This document shows positions 53,633 to 61,189 of a DNA stretch of 64,000 nt, piece by piece. This DNA comes from DT-110 sp030148525 (GTDB lineage: Bacteria > Bacteroidota > Bacteroidia > Chitinophagales > Saprospiraceae): contig OZ245751.1 of assembly GCA_965227445.1 (NCBI GenBank), positions 992,001 to 1,056,000 on the forward strand, read 5' to 3'. The stretch's first letter is position 1. The number at the start of each line of letters is the position of its first letter. The notes beneath the pieces were generated by a model. The model was given only the letters and a program-made list of their open reading frames with translations, was not told where the DNA came from and made no database searches. Position numbers and translations under genes: made by a program.

Positions 53633-54286
53633 ATGCTTTTTCGACATTCTTTTCTGACCCTAATTGCTCTACTTACTATGTGCTCCGTGCACACCCAAAC
53701 CCCTACCGACACCTGGCTCACGGTCGGCAAAGTAACTGTCGCCGGACAGGGAAATATGACCCCGGTAGGCCGGTGGTTCCGCCTTGATGCGGACGGGCAC
53801 GTTTCGGGGGGTAACGGTGGTATTATTCACTCCCCGGGCACCTATTCCATAACCGGTGATTCTCTGCTGTTCTATAATGAATATGGTTCCCCTGACCCTT
53901 ATGGTGCCTTTCGGCAAAAAGCATCCGGCGATACGATCACCTGGAATCGGACTGAGGAAGGAATGGCGGTCACGGTCTACCTGATCCCGACCGACAGCCG
54001 ACCGCAGGGTCCCTGGGATCGTATTCAGGGTGCCTGGGAGCGCAGTGATCTTCCCGGCGCTCAAATTTACCTGCGCTGGGACCGGGAGTTCCGGCTGCGC
54101 GGCGACTGGTTGGGAGAGGTAAGGCGGGGTGTTTGGCACATTCGGGCTCATAATCCCGAATTGCGGATGATCAGCGAAGGCGACGCACCGGTGGCCCACG
54201 ATTTTACGATCGCCTTTCCGGAGCCCGGTCAGATGACCTGGACGAATGGCGATGAGGTTTGGGTATTTAATCGGGTGCCGGAGTAA
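53633..54286 (+). CDS. secreted protein of unknown function
   Basis: 217 residues from the ATG at 53633, with a signal peptide (MLFRHSFLTLIALLTMCSVHTQ). The body has several Gly/Trp-rich beta segments (GRWFRLDADGHVSGGNGG, QGAWERSDLPGAQIYLRWD, GEVRRGVWHIRAHNPELRM). It resembles a small beta-barrel or lipocalin-like domain, but I cannot name a family. It is divergent from ettA and followed at once by a hairpin. Confidence 0.65.
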   Translation: MLFRHSFLTLIALLTMCSVHTQTPTDTWLTVGKVTVAGQGNMTPVGRWFRLDADGHVSGGNGGIIHSPGTYSITGDSLLFYNEYGSPDPYGAFRQKASGDTITWNRTEEGMAVTVYLIPTDSRPQGPWDRIQGAWERSDLPGAQIYLRWDREFRLRGDWLGEVRRGVWHIRAHNPELRMISEGDAPVAHDFTIAFPEPGQMTWTNGDEVWVFNRVPE

Positions 54287-54287
54287 T

Positions 54288-54305
54288 GCACGGTTAAAAC
54301 CGTGC
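54288..54305 (+). terminator. hairpin after the secreted-protein gene
   Basis: GCACGGTT-AA-AACCGTGC begins one base after the stop codon at 54284-54286. The T-tract is weak. Confidence 0.5.
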
Positions 54306-54330
54306 CCTCTAAAATGGTTAACCATGTGCA

Positions 54331-54612
54331 CCATGGCTAAAGCCATGGCCTAATGGAATCGGGCGAGTGCACTATGGCTAAAGGAATCGGGCGAACCGGT
54401 GTACCCGGGCTATCATCCTGATCCGAGGAAAAACAGAACTCCAAGTCTACCTTCGCAGAATCCGCTCATGGCTTCGATACACAGCGAAATGCTCAACGAT
54501 GCATAAACCATGGCTTCTATGTCCTGTGCCATGGTCGACGATTCATCCGTCTATGGCTTCGATGCACAGTGAAATGCTCAATAATGCATAAACCCATGGC
54601 TTTAGCCATGGG
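54331..54612. repeat. CCATGGC palindromes and duplicated 57-bp segment
   Basis: Two perfect palindromes, CCATGGC-TAAA-GCCATGG (54331-54348) and CCCATGGC-TTTA-GCCATGGG (54593-54612), flank two copies of a 57-bp segment (about 54460-54516 and 54545-54602) containing ATGGCTTCGAT and GATGCATAAAC-like words. This is non-coding; no gene was seen between 54287 and 54691. Confidence 0.7.
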
Positions 54613-54636
54613 ATCTGTGACAACCGACCAAAAAAA

Positions 54637-54673
54637 CGATCGGGCGAACCGTTTTAACGGTTTCGCCCGATCG
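54637..54673. terminator. bidirectional terminator
   Basis: CGATCGGGCGAA (54637-54648) pairs with TTCGCCCGATCG (54662-54673), extended by CCGTT/AACGG across a bulged T. A-rich DNA precedes it and TTTT follows, so it can terminate the minus-strand T9SS gene and plus-strand read-through. Confidence 0.8.
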
Positions 54674-54691
54674 TTTTGGCGAAAGCCGATC

Positions 54692-55630
54692 CTATCTTTT
54701 AAAAAACCGCTCGCTTCGCGTTCCCACTTCGGTGCGTATCGTAATCAAATACCATCCTGGTGCCAGATTAGAAACGGGTACCATTTGCTGGCCGGTTTCG
54801 GCAGGTGGTACTTCAAATCGCTGCAGCGGCTGACCAAGGATAGTTCGTACCACTACTTCCAGTTGTTCGGGGCGTTCGGTGAATGTCCAATCGATCCACA
54901 GAGAGCTTACCATCGGGTTGGGTCGAATCGAAAGTTGCAGATCTTGTTCCGCAATAACCGTCAGATTGGTTGTGGTTACTTCATAGGTTACGATGAGCTC
55001 CGGTGAAGAACTGCCTTCCCGTGAACCCATGCGCATGGCAGAACCCGGTACGCTTTCCGGTCCGACTAAGATCCAGCCGTTATTCGTTGTGGGGTCGTTT
55101 ACCCACAGCTGTACATCAGCCCTCAGGTCTTCAGAACTCCAGGAAGTCCTTTGGCCATTGGCTACGTTGGCAGAAGCACTGGCTTGCTGTACAAAATCGC
55201 CACCGGCGGTGGACCAGGAGGAATCCTGGAAAAACCGGAAATTCCAGGTGGCATCACCATCCGTAGGGTCGGTCCCCTGACCCTGATTAGCGGGAGCCTG
55301 TGAGGTACCTTCCCCCCAGGCAGCTAACAGGCGGTGTACCGATATATCTGAATTGTCTCCCCGGTTTGCACTTAGCTGCAACTCGGCACCAGTGACGGTC
55401 GCCCCGGCGGGTATACCTGACAAGTCAAAACGCACGAGGGCCCGGCGTGCATTATTGTTATTGGTCGCTCCGGCAAAAAGGTGCACACCCGCTCCGTTGC
55501 TGTTATCATTTTCCTCGTAGATAGTATTGTCGGCCACGGGTTCGAGCGTGGTAGTTTGCTCCTGTGCCATCGTAAACTGATAGCCAACCAGGAAAATGAT
55601 CAGACTCAGAAATCGGTAGATAGTTTTCAT
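54692..55630 (-). CDS. T9SS-secreted DNRLRE-domain protein
   Basis: 312 residues from the start at 55630; the longer frame has a poor N-terminus. Signal peptide (MKTIYRFLSLIIFLVGYQFTMAQ), then a DNRLRE/CBM96-like beta-domain with DNTIYEENDNSNGAG, ALVRFDLSGIPAGATVTGAEL and VQLWVNDPTTNNGWIL. The C-terminus is a T9SS sorting domain (LSIRPNPMVSSLWIDW, LAPGWYLITIRTEVG). It is exported to the cell surface or medium; the DNRLRE family often occurs in extracellular polysaccharide-active proteins, but no catalytic domain is seen. Confidence 0.9.
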   Translation of the reverse strand: MKTIYRFLSLIIFLVGYQFTMAQEQTTTLEPVADNTIYEENDNSNGAGVHLFAGATNNNNARRALVRFDLSGIPAGATVTGAELQLSANRGDNSDISVHRLLAAWGEGTSQAPANQGQGTDPTDGDATWNFRFFQDSSWSTAGGDFVQQASASANVANGQRTSWSSEDLRADVQLWVNDPTTNNGWILVGPESVPGSAMRMGSREGSSSPELIVTYEVTTTNLTVIAEQDLQLSIRPNPMVSSLWIDWTFTERPEQLEVVVRTILGQPLQRFEVPPAETGQQMVPVSNLAPGWYLITIRTEVGTRSERFFKR

Positions 55631-55720
55631 GCTTTGTGTTGTGTAAATAAAAACAGAACAGGAATGTATACTATTGGTTTGTCGTATGGGATGCATACCT
55701 CATCTTCTGCCAAAAAATGG

Positions 55721-55728
55721 TATTTTTG
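55721..55728 (+). promoter_or_regulatory. -7 box TATTTTTG for the TlpA-like gene
   Basis: Matches TAnnTTTG, 70 bp upstream of the start at 55799. It lies inside an in-frame 5' extension and so argues against that extension being translated. Confidence 0.5.
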
Positions 55729-55798
55729 CCCCCCGAAATGCACAACAGCTATCCCGGGGAATACCGGGATAATGTCCAACAAAAAAATCAGTGACACC

Positions 55799-57271
55799 AT
55801 GCGATATCTATTTCTGCTACTAGCCGTCACCGGTCTTGGTCTTTTCAGCGTAAGCTGCGACAAAACCACCGGTCAGAATGGAACATCCACCAATAAAGGA
55901 ACCGACCTCTCTAATCTGGAATCACCGGATATTCAACTCAAGATCGAGGGCATCCGCCGCAACAATATGGCTTACCTGATCGGGCACTACGGCGATCAGC
56001 GATTCCGGGTCGATAGTTCCCAGATCAGTGAATCGGGTGAGATGCGCTTCAAGCGAGAAGAATCCTATTTCCCCGGTCTGTACATCGTCTATGTGCCACA
56101 GGAACTGAGTTACCAGATACTGATCGACCAGGACCAGACCATGAAGATCACGGGCAGCCTGGCTACTATCGACACCGAAACAACGATCGAGGGCAACCAG
56201 GATACCGAACTGCTGCAAGAGAGTAATCGCTACGAAATGCAAATACGCCAGCAGTTGATGGGCTTAGCACAACAACTGCAATCGGCTCCGCAGGGTAGTG
56301 CTCAGTTCGTAGAGATCAATAATCAACGTGACCAATTGGTCGAGCAACGCCGGCAATATCTCGAAGAACTGTTCGAGGAACACCCCAACTCCCTGTTTAC
56401 CTCTTTCAAGCGGGCCGGCCAAAACCCCATCGTCCAGGATATCCGCAAGGCTGACGGGACACTGGATACGGCCGCTCAGGTGCAGGCCTACAGGGATCAA
56501 TTCTGGAGTAATTTCGATTTCGATGACCAACGCCTGGTTCGCACGCCGCTGATCAAGAACATGCTGGAGCGGTATTTCTTCCAGCTTACGGCAAAAAATG
56601 CTGAAGCCATTATTGCTTCCGCCGACGAGCTGCTCGGCAAGGTCGTCGATGACCCCAACCGGGAAGAGTTCTTTAAGGTGTTTGCCAACTGGATCGGCGT
56701 GCAATACCAACCCGGAAAAGTAACCTTTATGGACGGGGAGGCCGTCATGGTACACATGGTACAGAATTACTTCACCCGCGAACGGGCTTTCTGGGCAGAT
56801 TCCATGGAGATTTACAGCCTGCAACAGCGCGCCAGTGAAATGGCTGCCAGTCGCCTCGGCCAACCGGCCCCCAATGTTATCTCTACCGATCCCAACGGAC
56901 AAACCCGCGAATTGCTGAATATTAAAGCCCCATACATTGTGGTCTATATGTACAACCCCGACTGCGAACACTGCCAGGAGCAAACGCCTAAGCTGGTTGA
57001 CTTCTACCGGCAGTGGAAGCCACGCGGCGTGGAGGTTTTCGGTATTGCCATCGATACCGATCAGCAAAAGTGGAAGAACTACATCCAGCAAACCGGAATG
57101 CAGTGGATCAACGTATTTGACCCCACTAACAAATCTATCTACGCCAAATACTTCGTCGATATCACTCCGGAAATCTACGTGATCAACCCGGATCGCACGA
57201 TCATTGGCAAGAACATCAAGGTGAATCAGATCCAGGAAATCATTCGCCGCGATCAGGCTAAGCGCAGCTAG
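55799..57271 (+). CDS. TlpA-like thioredoxin-domain lipoprotein
   Basis: 490 residues from the ATG at 55799, which gives a lipoprotein signal (LFSVSC). An N-terminal DUF4369-like beta-domain (VDSSQISESGEMRFKRE) is followed by a helical DUF5106-like middle part and a TlpA/ResA-type thioredoxin domain with CxxC in NPDCEHCQEQTP, then FGIAIDTDQQKWKNYI and ITPEIYVINPD. Such lipoproteins act as periplasmic thiol-disulfide oxidoreductases, often in cytochrome c maturation. That would fit the seven heme c sites of ActA and ActE, but the genes are 12 kb apart. Confidence 0.9.
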   Translation: MRYLFLLLAVTGLGLFSVSCDKTTGQNGTSTNKGTDLSNLESPDIQLKIEGIRRNNMAYLIGHYGDQRFRVDSSQISESGEMRFKREESYFPGLYIVYVPQELSYQILIDQDQTMKITGSLATIDTETTIEGNQDTELLQESNRYEMQIRQQLMGLAQQLQSAPQGSAQFVEINNQRDQLVEQRRQYLEELFEEHPNSLFTSFKRAGQNPIVQDIRKADGTLDTAAQVQAYRDQFWSNFDFDDQRLVRTPLIKNMLERYFFQLTAKNAEAIIASADELLGKVVDDPNREEFFKVFANWIGVQYQPGKVTFMDGEAVMVHMVQNYFTRERAFWADSMEIYSLQQRASEMAASRLGQPAPNVISTDPNGQTRELLNIKAPYIVVYMYNPDCEHCQEQTPKLVDFYRQWKPRGVEVFGIAIDTDQQKWKNYIQQTGMQWINVFDPTNKSIYAKYFVDITPEIYVINPDRTIIGKNIKVNQIQEIIRRDQAKRS

Positions 57272-57290
57272 GGAACAGCTCGATGAATGG

Positions 57291-57336
57291 CAGAACCCGC
57301 CCTACCTATTTCTAGGTACGGCGGGTTCTGTTGTTT
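57291..57336 (+). terminator. strong rho-independent terminator after the TlpA-like gene
   Basis: An 18-bp stem with one mismatch (57291-57308 with 57313-57330), loop TTTC, followed by TTGTTTT. The stem contains CAGAACCCGCC and GGCGGGTTCTG. Confidence 0.9.
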
Positions 57337-57423
57337 TACCCAATGCAAGGTAAATGCACTACCTAACCGTAATTACCATGACTACCGTGATTTAGGCAAA
57401 ATGCGGGCAGCAAAATCGCATGT

Positions 57424-57455
57424 CTTGTTCAAAGCGGTAACAAGGCCTATACTTG
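57424..57455 (+). promoter_or_regulatory. candidate promoter of the HmuY-like gene
   Basis: CTTG (57424-57427), 20-bp spacer, TATACTTG (57448-57455), one mismatch to TAnnTTTG. The motif TCTAAATAA (57473-57481) lies just downstream, where a repressor could block transcription. Confidence 0.4.
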
Positions 57456-57484
57456 GGCTAATTATTAATTAGTCTAAATAAATT

Positions 57485-58762
57485 ATGGTGCAACGTTTTA
57501 CACTATTCGCATTAGTCTTAAGCCATTTACAAATCCTTTCTGCCCAGGATGCCGACTTTGTGGAAGTCGTACAAGGCACAGGATATGCACAGGAAGTTTA
57601 CTATCAGTTAGAATCCCGGGAAACCCTGACGGTACCAGGTGATGCCTGGGACATCGCTTTTTCCGGTGGATTTTCTGCCGGTGTCTGGTTAAATGAAGCC
57701 TCGGGACCAGCGGGAACAACCCTTGGTCTTTACCGGTTGTCGTCCGATTATTCCTATCAGGATACGCTGACTGCAGAAATGGCCGAGGAGCGTCTGTTCA
57801 ACGATCATACCGGATATGGGAATGGAGCTTTCGCCCAGGTGGCTGATACATCCGATCCCCTTGATTTTGGGTGGGGTTCCTATAATCCCGTTAATCATAT
57901 AGTGGGTGATGGCCCCGCGTATCTGCTGCAGAAGCGCGATAGTTCCTGGATCAAATTCCGCATTAACCAATTGGCTTCCGGTGCTTTTTCGTTCTCCTAT
58001 GCCGACCTGGACGGAGCCAATGAAACCATCGATACGGTCGATACCCGTTTGTATGCCGACCGTTCACTCATTCACTATTCCATGCAAACCGGGGAGGTGG
58101 TTACGACAATCCCCGCCGAATACGACCTTGTCTTTACACGCTATTACACGCCTCTTGATGATGGTCAGGGTGGTACCCTGGATTATTTGGTTACCGGCGT
58201 ATTACAGGGACCTGGCATCGAAGTGGCGGAGGTAGAAACCCTGAATCCCGATCAGCGTGAATTTGAGGCCGGTACCGACACCTTTGCCGCCAATCTGGAT
58301 GTTATCGGTTACGACTGGAAATCCTTTGACCTGTCCACTTTCAGTTACTCCATTGCGGATGATGTAGTCTATTTCGTAAAGGATCGCCAGGATAAACTAT
58401 GGAAGCTGCAGTTCATCGATTTTGAAGGTTCTTCAACGGGTGTGTCAGTCTTTTCCCAGGCCGAAGCCGGATTAATCAGTAGTACTGCCGATCAGCAATT
58501 GGCAGCCTTTGTTCAGTTGAATGCGTATCCCAATCCGGTGGCAGATCAGGTAACGGTACAGTGGCAGGCTGAAAACGGTCTCTTGGATCGGGCAACCTGG
58601 CATTTGATTTCTGCTTCGGGTGACCTGCTTCGTCAGGGTACCTTTAGCAATGCCTCTACTGGCACGCTGGAATTGTCGCTGGAAAATATGCCGGCGGGAA
58701 CCTACTTTTTTCAGATTCACGCCGGGCAGGGAATTCTGACCAAGCCTTTGTTAAAACAATAA
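57485..58762 (+). CDS. HmuY-like heme-binding protein with T9SS sorting domain
   Basis: 425 residues with a signal peptide (MVQRFTLFALVLSHLQILSA). HmuY-family phrases occur twice: DAWDIAFSGG with EYDLVFTRYYT, and YSIADDVVYFVKDRQDKLWKLQFIDFEG. HmuY of Porphyromonas strips heme from host proteins and hands it to the TonB-dependent receptor HmuR. Here a C-terminal T9SS domain (LNAYPNPVADQVTVQW, MPAGTYFFQIHAGQG) is added, unlike lipid-anchored HmuY. The two TonB-dependent receptors downstream fit this role. Heme ligand residues cannot be assigned by eye. Confidence 0.82.
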   Translation: MVQRFTLFALVLSHLQILSAQDADFVEVVQGTGYAQEVYYQLESRETLTVPGDAWDIAFSGGFSAGVWLNEASGPAGTTLGLYRLSSDYSYQDTLTAEMAEERLFNDHTGYGNGAFAQVADTSDPLDFGWGSYNPVNHIVGDGPAYLLQKRDSSWIKFRINQLASGAFSFSYADLDGANETIDTVDTRLYADRSLIHYSMQTGEVVTTIPAEYDLVFTRYYTPLDDGQGGTLDYLVTGVLQGPGIEVAEVETLNPDQREFEAGTDTFAANLDVIGYDWKSFDLSTFSYSIADDVVYFVKDRQDKLWKLQFIDFEGSSTGVSVFSQAEAGLISSTADQQLAAFVQLNAYPNPVADQVTVQWQAENGLLDRATWHLISASGDLLRQGTFSNASTGTLELSLENMPAGTYFFQIHAGQGILTKPLLKQ

Positions 58763-59004
58763 CGATTTTACCTGTCATCGAAGCATAGCTCATATATCAG
58801 GCACATGCACCTGTCGGTTTACAGCCGGTGGGGTGCGTGTTGCTTCGGGCAATAATGCTTTTCAGCCCCCCAACTGCTTATTCTTAAGACATAAAGAATC
58901 ATTACCATTCACGGCTGCTTACCCAGTCTATACCTGTCGGTTTCGTCGACTCTCATTGTTCCGGTTTCGGAATAGTCGGAGACGACCGTTGAAATATTAG
59001 CACT

Positions 59005-61089
59005 ATGATCCGTCGTTTATCGCTGCTCGTCCACATTTCTCTGATGCTATCAACAGCGGCTATGGCACAGATGGAACCCGATTCCAGTTTGTGGTCTCTC
59101 GACTTACCCGAAGTGGTAACCACCGCCCAGCCACTACCCACCGATGCCGGGTCAGCCCTGCACCAAATCCGGGTGTTGTCAGCCGAAAACCTGGAACAGC
59201 GTGGTGTTAACAATTTGGAACAGGCGCTGCAACAAGTGGCAGGAATCAGGCTGCAACAAGACCTGGTTCTGGGTAGTAGTCTGCAGATTATGGGCCTTGG
59301 GGGCCAAAATGTCCAGGTTATGGTGGATGGCGTTCCCGTAATCGGACGCCAGGACGGGAATGTTGATCTGGGGCAGATTAACCTGGCCGATGTGTTGCGC
59401 ATCGAGATTGTCGAAGGGCCACTGGCCGTCTCCTACGGCACCAATGCGCTGGCTGGTGTTATCAACATTATTACCCGTTCCAGTCAGTTGTCACCCCTGG
59501 AGATCAATCTGCAGACTCAGGTGGAGAGCCGTGCCGAATCACGAATATCGGGCAGCGCCGGCGTTCAGTTAGATGATCGTTGGTTATTGCGGGCGAGTGG
59601 TGGCTTTGACCACTTCGCCGGCTGGAAGACCCAACCCGACAACCGCAATTACTTATGGAATCCCAAAGATCAATGGTTTGCGAATGCTGCTTTGATCTTC
59701 CGACCGAATCCCGATCAGCGGATTCGTCTGCGGGGCAGTTACTTCGACGAATTCGTTGAACGTCCGGGCGTTGAACGCCGGCCTCAGTTTCGTCCCTACG
59801 CCTTTGACCAGACATTCCGTACAGTACGTCAGGACCTGTCGGCTACTTTCGACGGTCGGGTAGGGGAGCGGTCCTACTGGCAGGCGATTACGGGCTTCAA
59901 TCAATTTCGCAGGACCAAAGATGCCTATCGCATCAATTTTGACGAGAAGGAAACCATCACCATGCCCGAAGAACTGGATACCGCCCGATTTTCCAGTTGG
60001 ATGGCCCGGATCCAGGTAGCTTTTCCACAGCGGCCCGAAACCTGGCAGTTGCAGGCGGGCCTTGATACCCGAATCGACTGGGCGCGTGGAGCACGCATTG
60101 TGGGCCGAAACGGCACTTTGGGGCAAACGCAGTCCATTTCCGACATAGCTGGCTTTTTCAAGCTCGGTTACCACGGGTTCGATCGCCTTACCTTTGAATT
60201 GGGTGGTCGCTATGGGTACAATTCCGCTTTTCAGCCTCCGGTGATTCCCTCTTTCCACGCCAAGTGGTCCATTGATGAGCAATGGAACTGGCGGGCATCC
60301 TACGGTAAAGGTTTTCGCAGCCCGGACCTGAAAGAACTCTATTTCGAGTTTATTGATATTAACCACTTTATTTTGGGGAATCCCGATTTGGAAGCCGAGT
60401 ACGCCGACCACGTACAGAGTACGCTGGCGTTTAGCCGCACGACCAGGCGTGGCAATACCTGGTCGGGACAGGCTATGGTCTTTTACAACGATCTACGCAA
60501 CCGGATCACCCTCTACGAATTCGTGGAAACCCCCGATGGTTATGCGATCGCCTCGGATACTTCGACTTTACAATTTGCCTACTTCAACCAAGATCGGTTT
60601 TACAGCCAGGGAATTCGGTTTAGTGGTGAACTCACCAACGATCACTGGCATGCCGACGTGCAGCTGCAAACCCTTGGCATGTACCAACCCCTGTCGGAAA
60701 CCGATCCGCAAATCGACCGCTTTTCCTATCAGTATTCTGGTACAGCTACGCTTTCCTACCGTTGGGAACAACCCTTTCCGGTAGAATGTACGGCCCTTGC
60801 CCACTGGCAGGACCAATTGATCAACTACTTCCCGGCGGTTGATGAAAATGGAGATAAGGTGACCAGGCAACGTATACAGGACGGTTTTACGCAAGTTGAC
60901 CTCACCGCAACGGCTGCCTTTTTGCAGGATCGGTTTAAGGTGACACTGGGCGCCCGTAACCTGCTTGATGTGCAGGCGGTAGGTGTGCAGGGCGGTGGAG
61001 GCGGAGGTGCCCACCATGGCTCGGCAAATAATGCCCCCATAAGTCCGGGTATCAGCTATTTTTTCCGGACCAGTATTACCTTTCGGTAA
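59005..61089 (+). CDS. TonB-dependent receptor, probably heme/siderophore type
   Basis: 694 residues, signal peptide (MIRRLSLLVHISLMLSTAAMAQ). Plug domain about 30-155 (LPEVVTTAQ as TonB-box region, GLGGQNVQVMVDGVPV, GTNALAGVINIITR), then a 22-strand barrel. The end carries a Gly/His-rich loop (GGGGGGAHHGSANN) before the terminal strand FRTSITFR. Its place after the HmuY-like gene suggests an HmuR-type partner. The gap to that gene is 242 bp without a clear terminator. Confidence 0.93.
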   Translation: MIRRLSLLVHISLMLSTAAMAQMEPDSSLWSLDLPEVVTTAQPLPTDAGSALHQIRVLSAENLEQRGVNNLEQALQQVAGIRLQQDLVLGSSLQIMGLGGQNVQVMVDGVPVIGRQDGNVDLGQINLADVLRIEIVEGPLAVSYGTNALAGVINIITRSSQLSPLEINLQTQVESRAESRISGSAGVQLDDRWLLRASGGFDHFAGWKTQPDNRNYLWNPKDQWFANAALIFRPNPDQRIRLRGSYFDEFVERPGVERRPQFRPYAFDQTFRTVRQDLSATFDGRVGERSYWQAITGFNQFRRTKDAYRINFDEKETITMPEELDTARFSSWMARIQVAFPQRPETWQLQAGLDTRIDWARGARIVGRNGTLGQTQSISDIAGFFKLGYHGFDRLTFELGGRYGYNSAFQPPVIPSFHAKWSIDEQWNWRASYGKGFRSPDLKELYFEFIDINHFILGNPDLEAEYADHVQSTLAFSRTTRRGNTWSGQAMVFYNDLRNRITLYEFVETPDGYAIASDTSTLQFAYFNQDRFYSQGIRFSGELTNDHWHADVQLQTLGMYQPLSETDPQIDRFSYQYSGTATLSYRWEQPFPVECTALAHWQDQLINYFPAVDENGDKVTRQRIQDGFTQVDLTATAAFLQDRFKVTLGARNLLDVQAVGVQGGGGGGAHHGSANNAPISPGISYFFRTSITFR

Positions 61090-61154
61090 AAGTGTGTGCC
61101 CCTTCATTTCGCGGTTTTTTGCGAAAAACCCTTCTGCCTTTTGCCGGGCTTACC

Positions 61155-61162
61155 TATGTTTG
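61155..61162 (+). promoter_or_regulatory. -7 box TATGTTTG for the second receptor gene
   Basis: Matches TAnnTTTG, 27 bp upstream of the start at 61190, so the second receptor may have its own promoter. Confidence 0.5.
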
Positions 61163-61189
61163 CATGCACTTTTAGCCAAATAAAGTCTT

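Noticed and set aside
55481..55798. In-frame 5' extension of the TlpA-like gene
   Set aside because: It overlaps the divergent T9SS gene, contains the -7 box, and would bury the lipoprotein signal.
57485..58762. Reading the HmuY-like gene as a generic T9SS adhesin
   Set aside because: Two separate HmuY-type phrases (DAWDIAFSGG, KLWKLQFIDFEG) and the adjacent TonB receptors favour heme binding.
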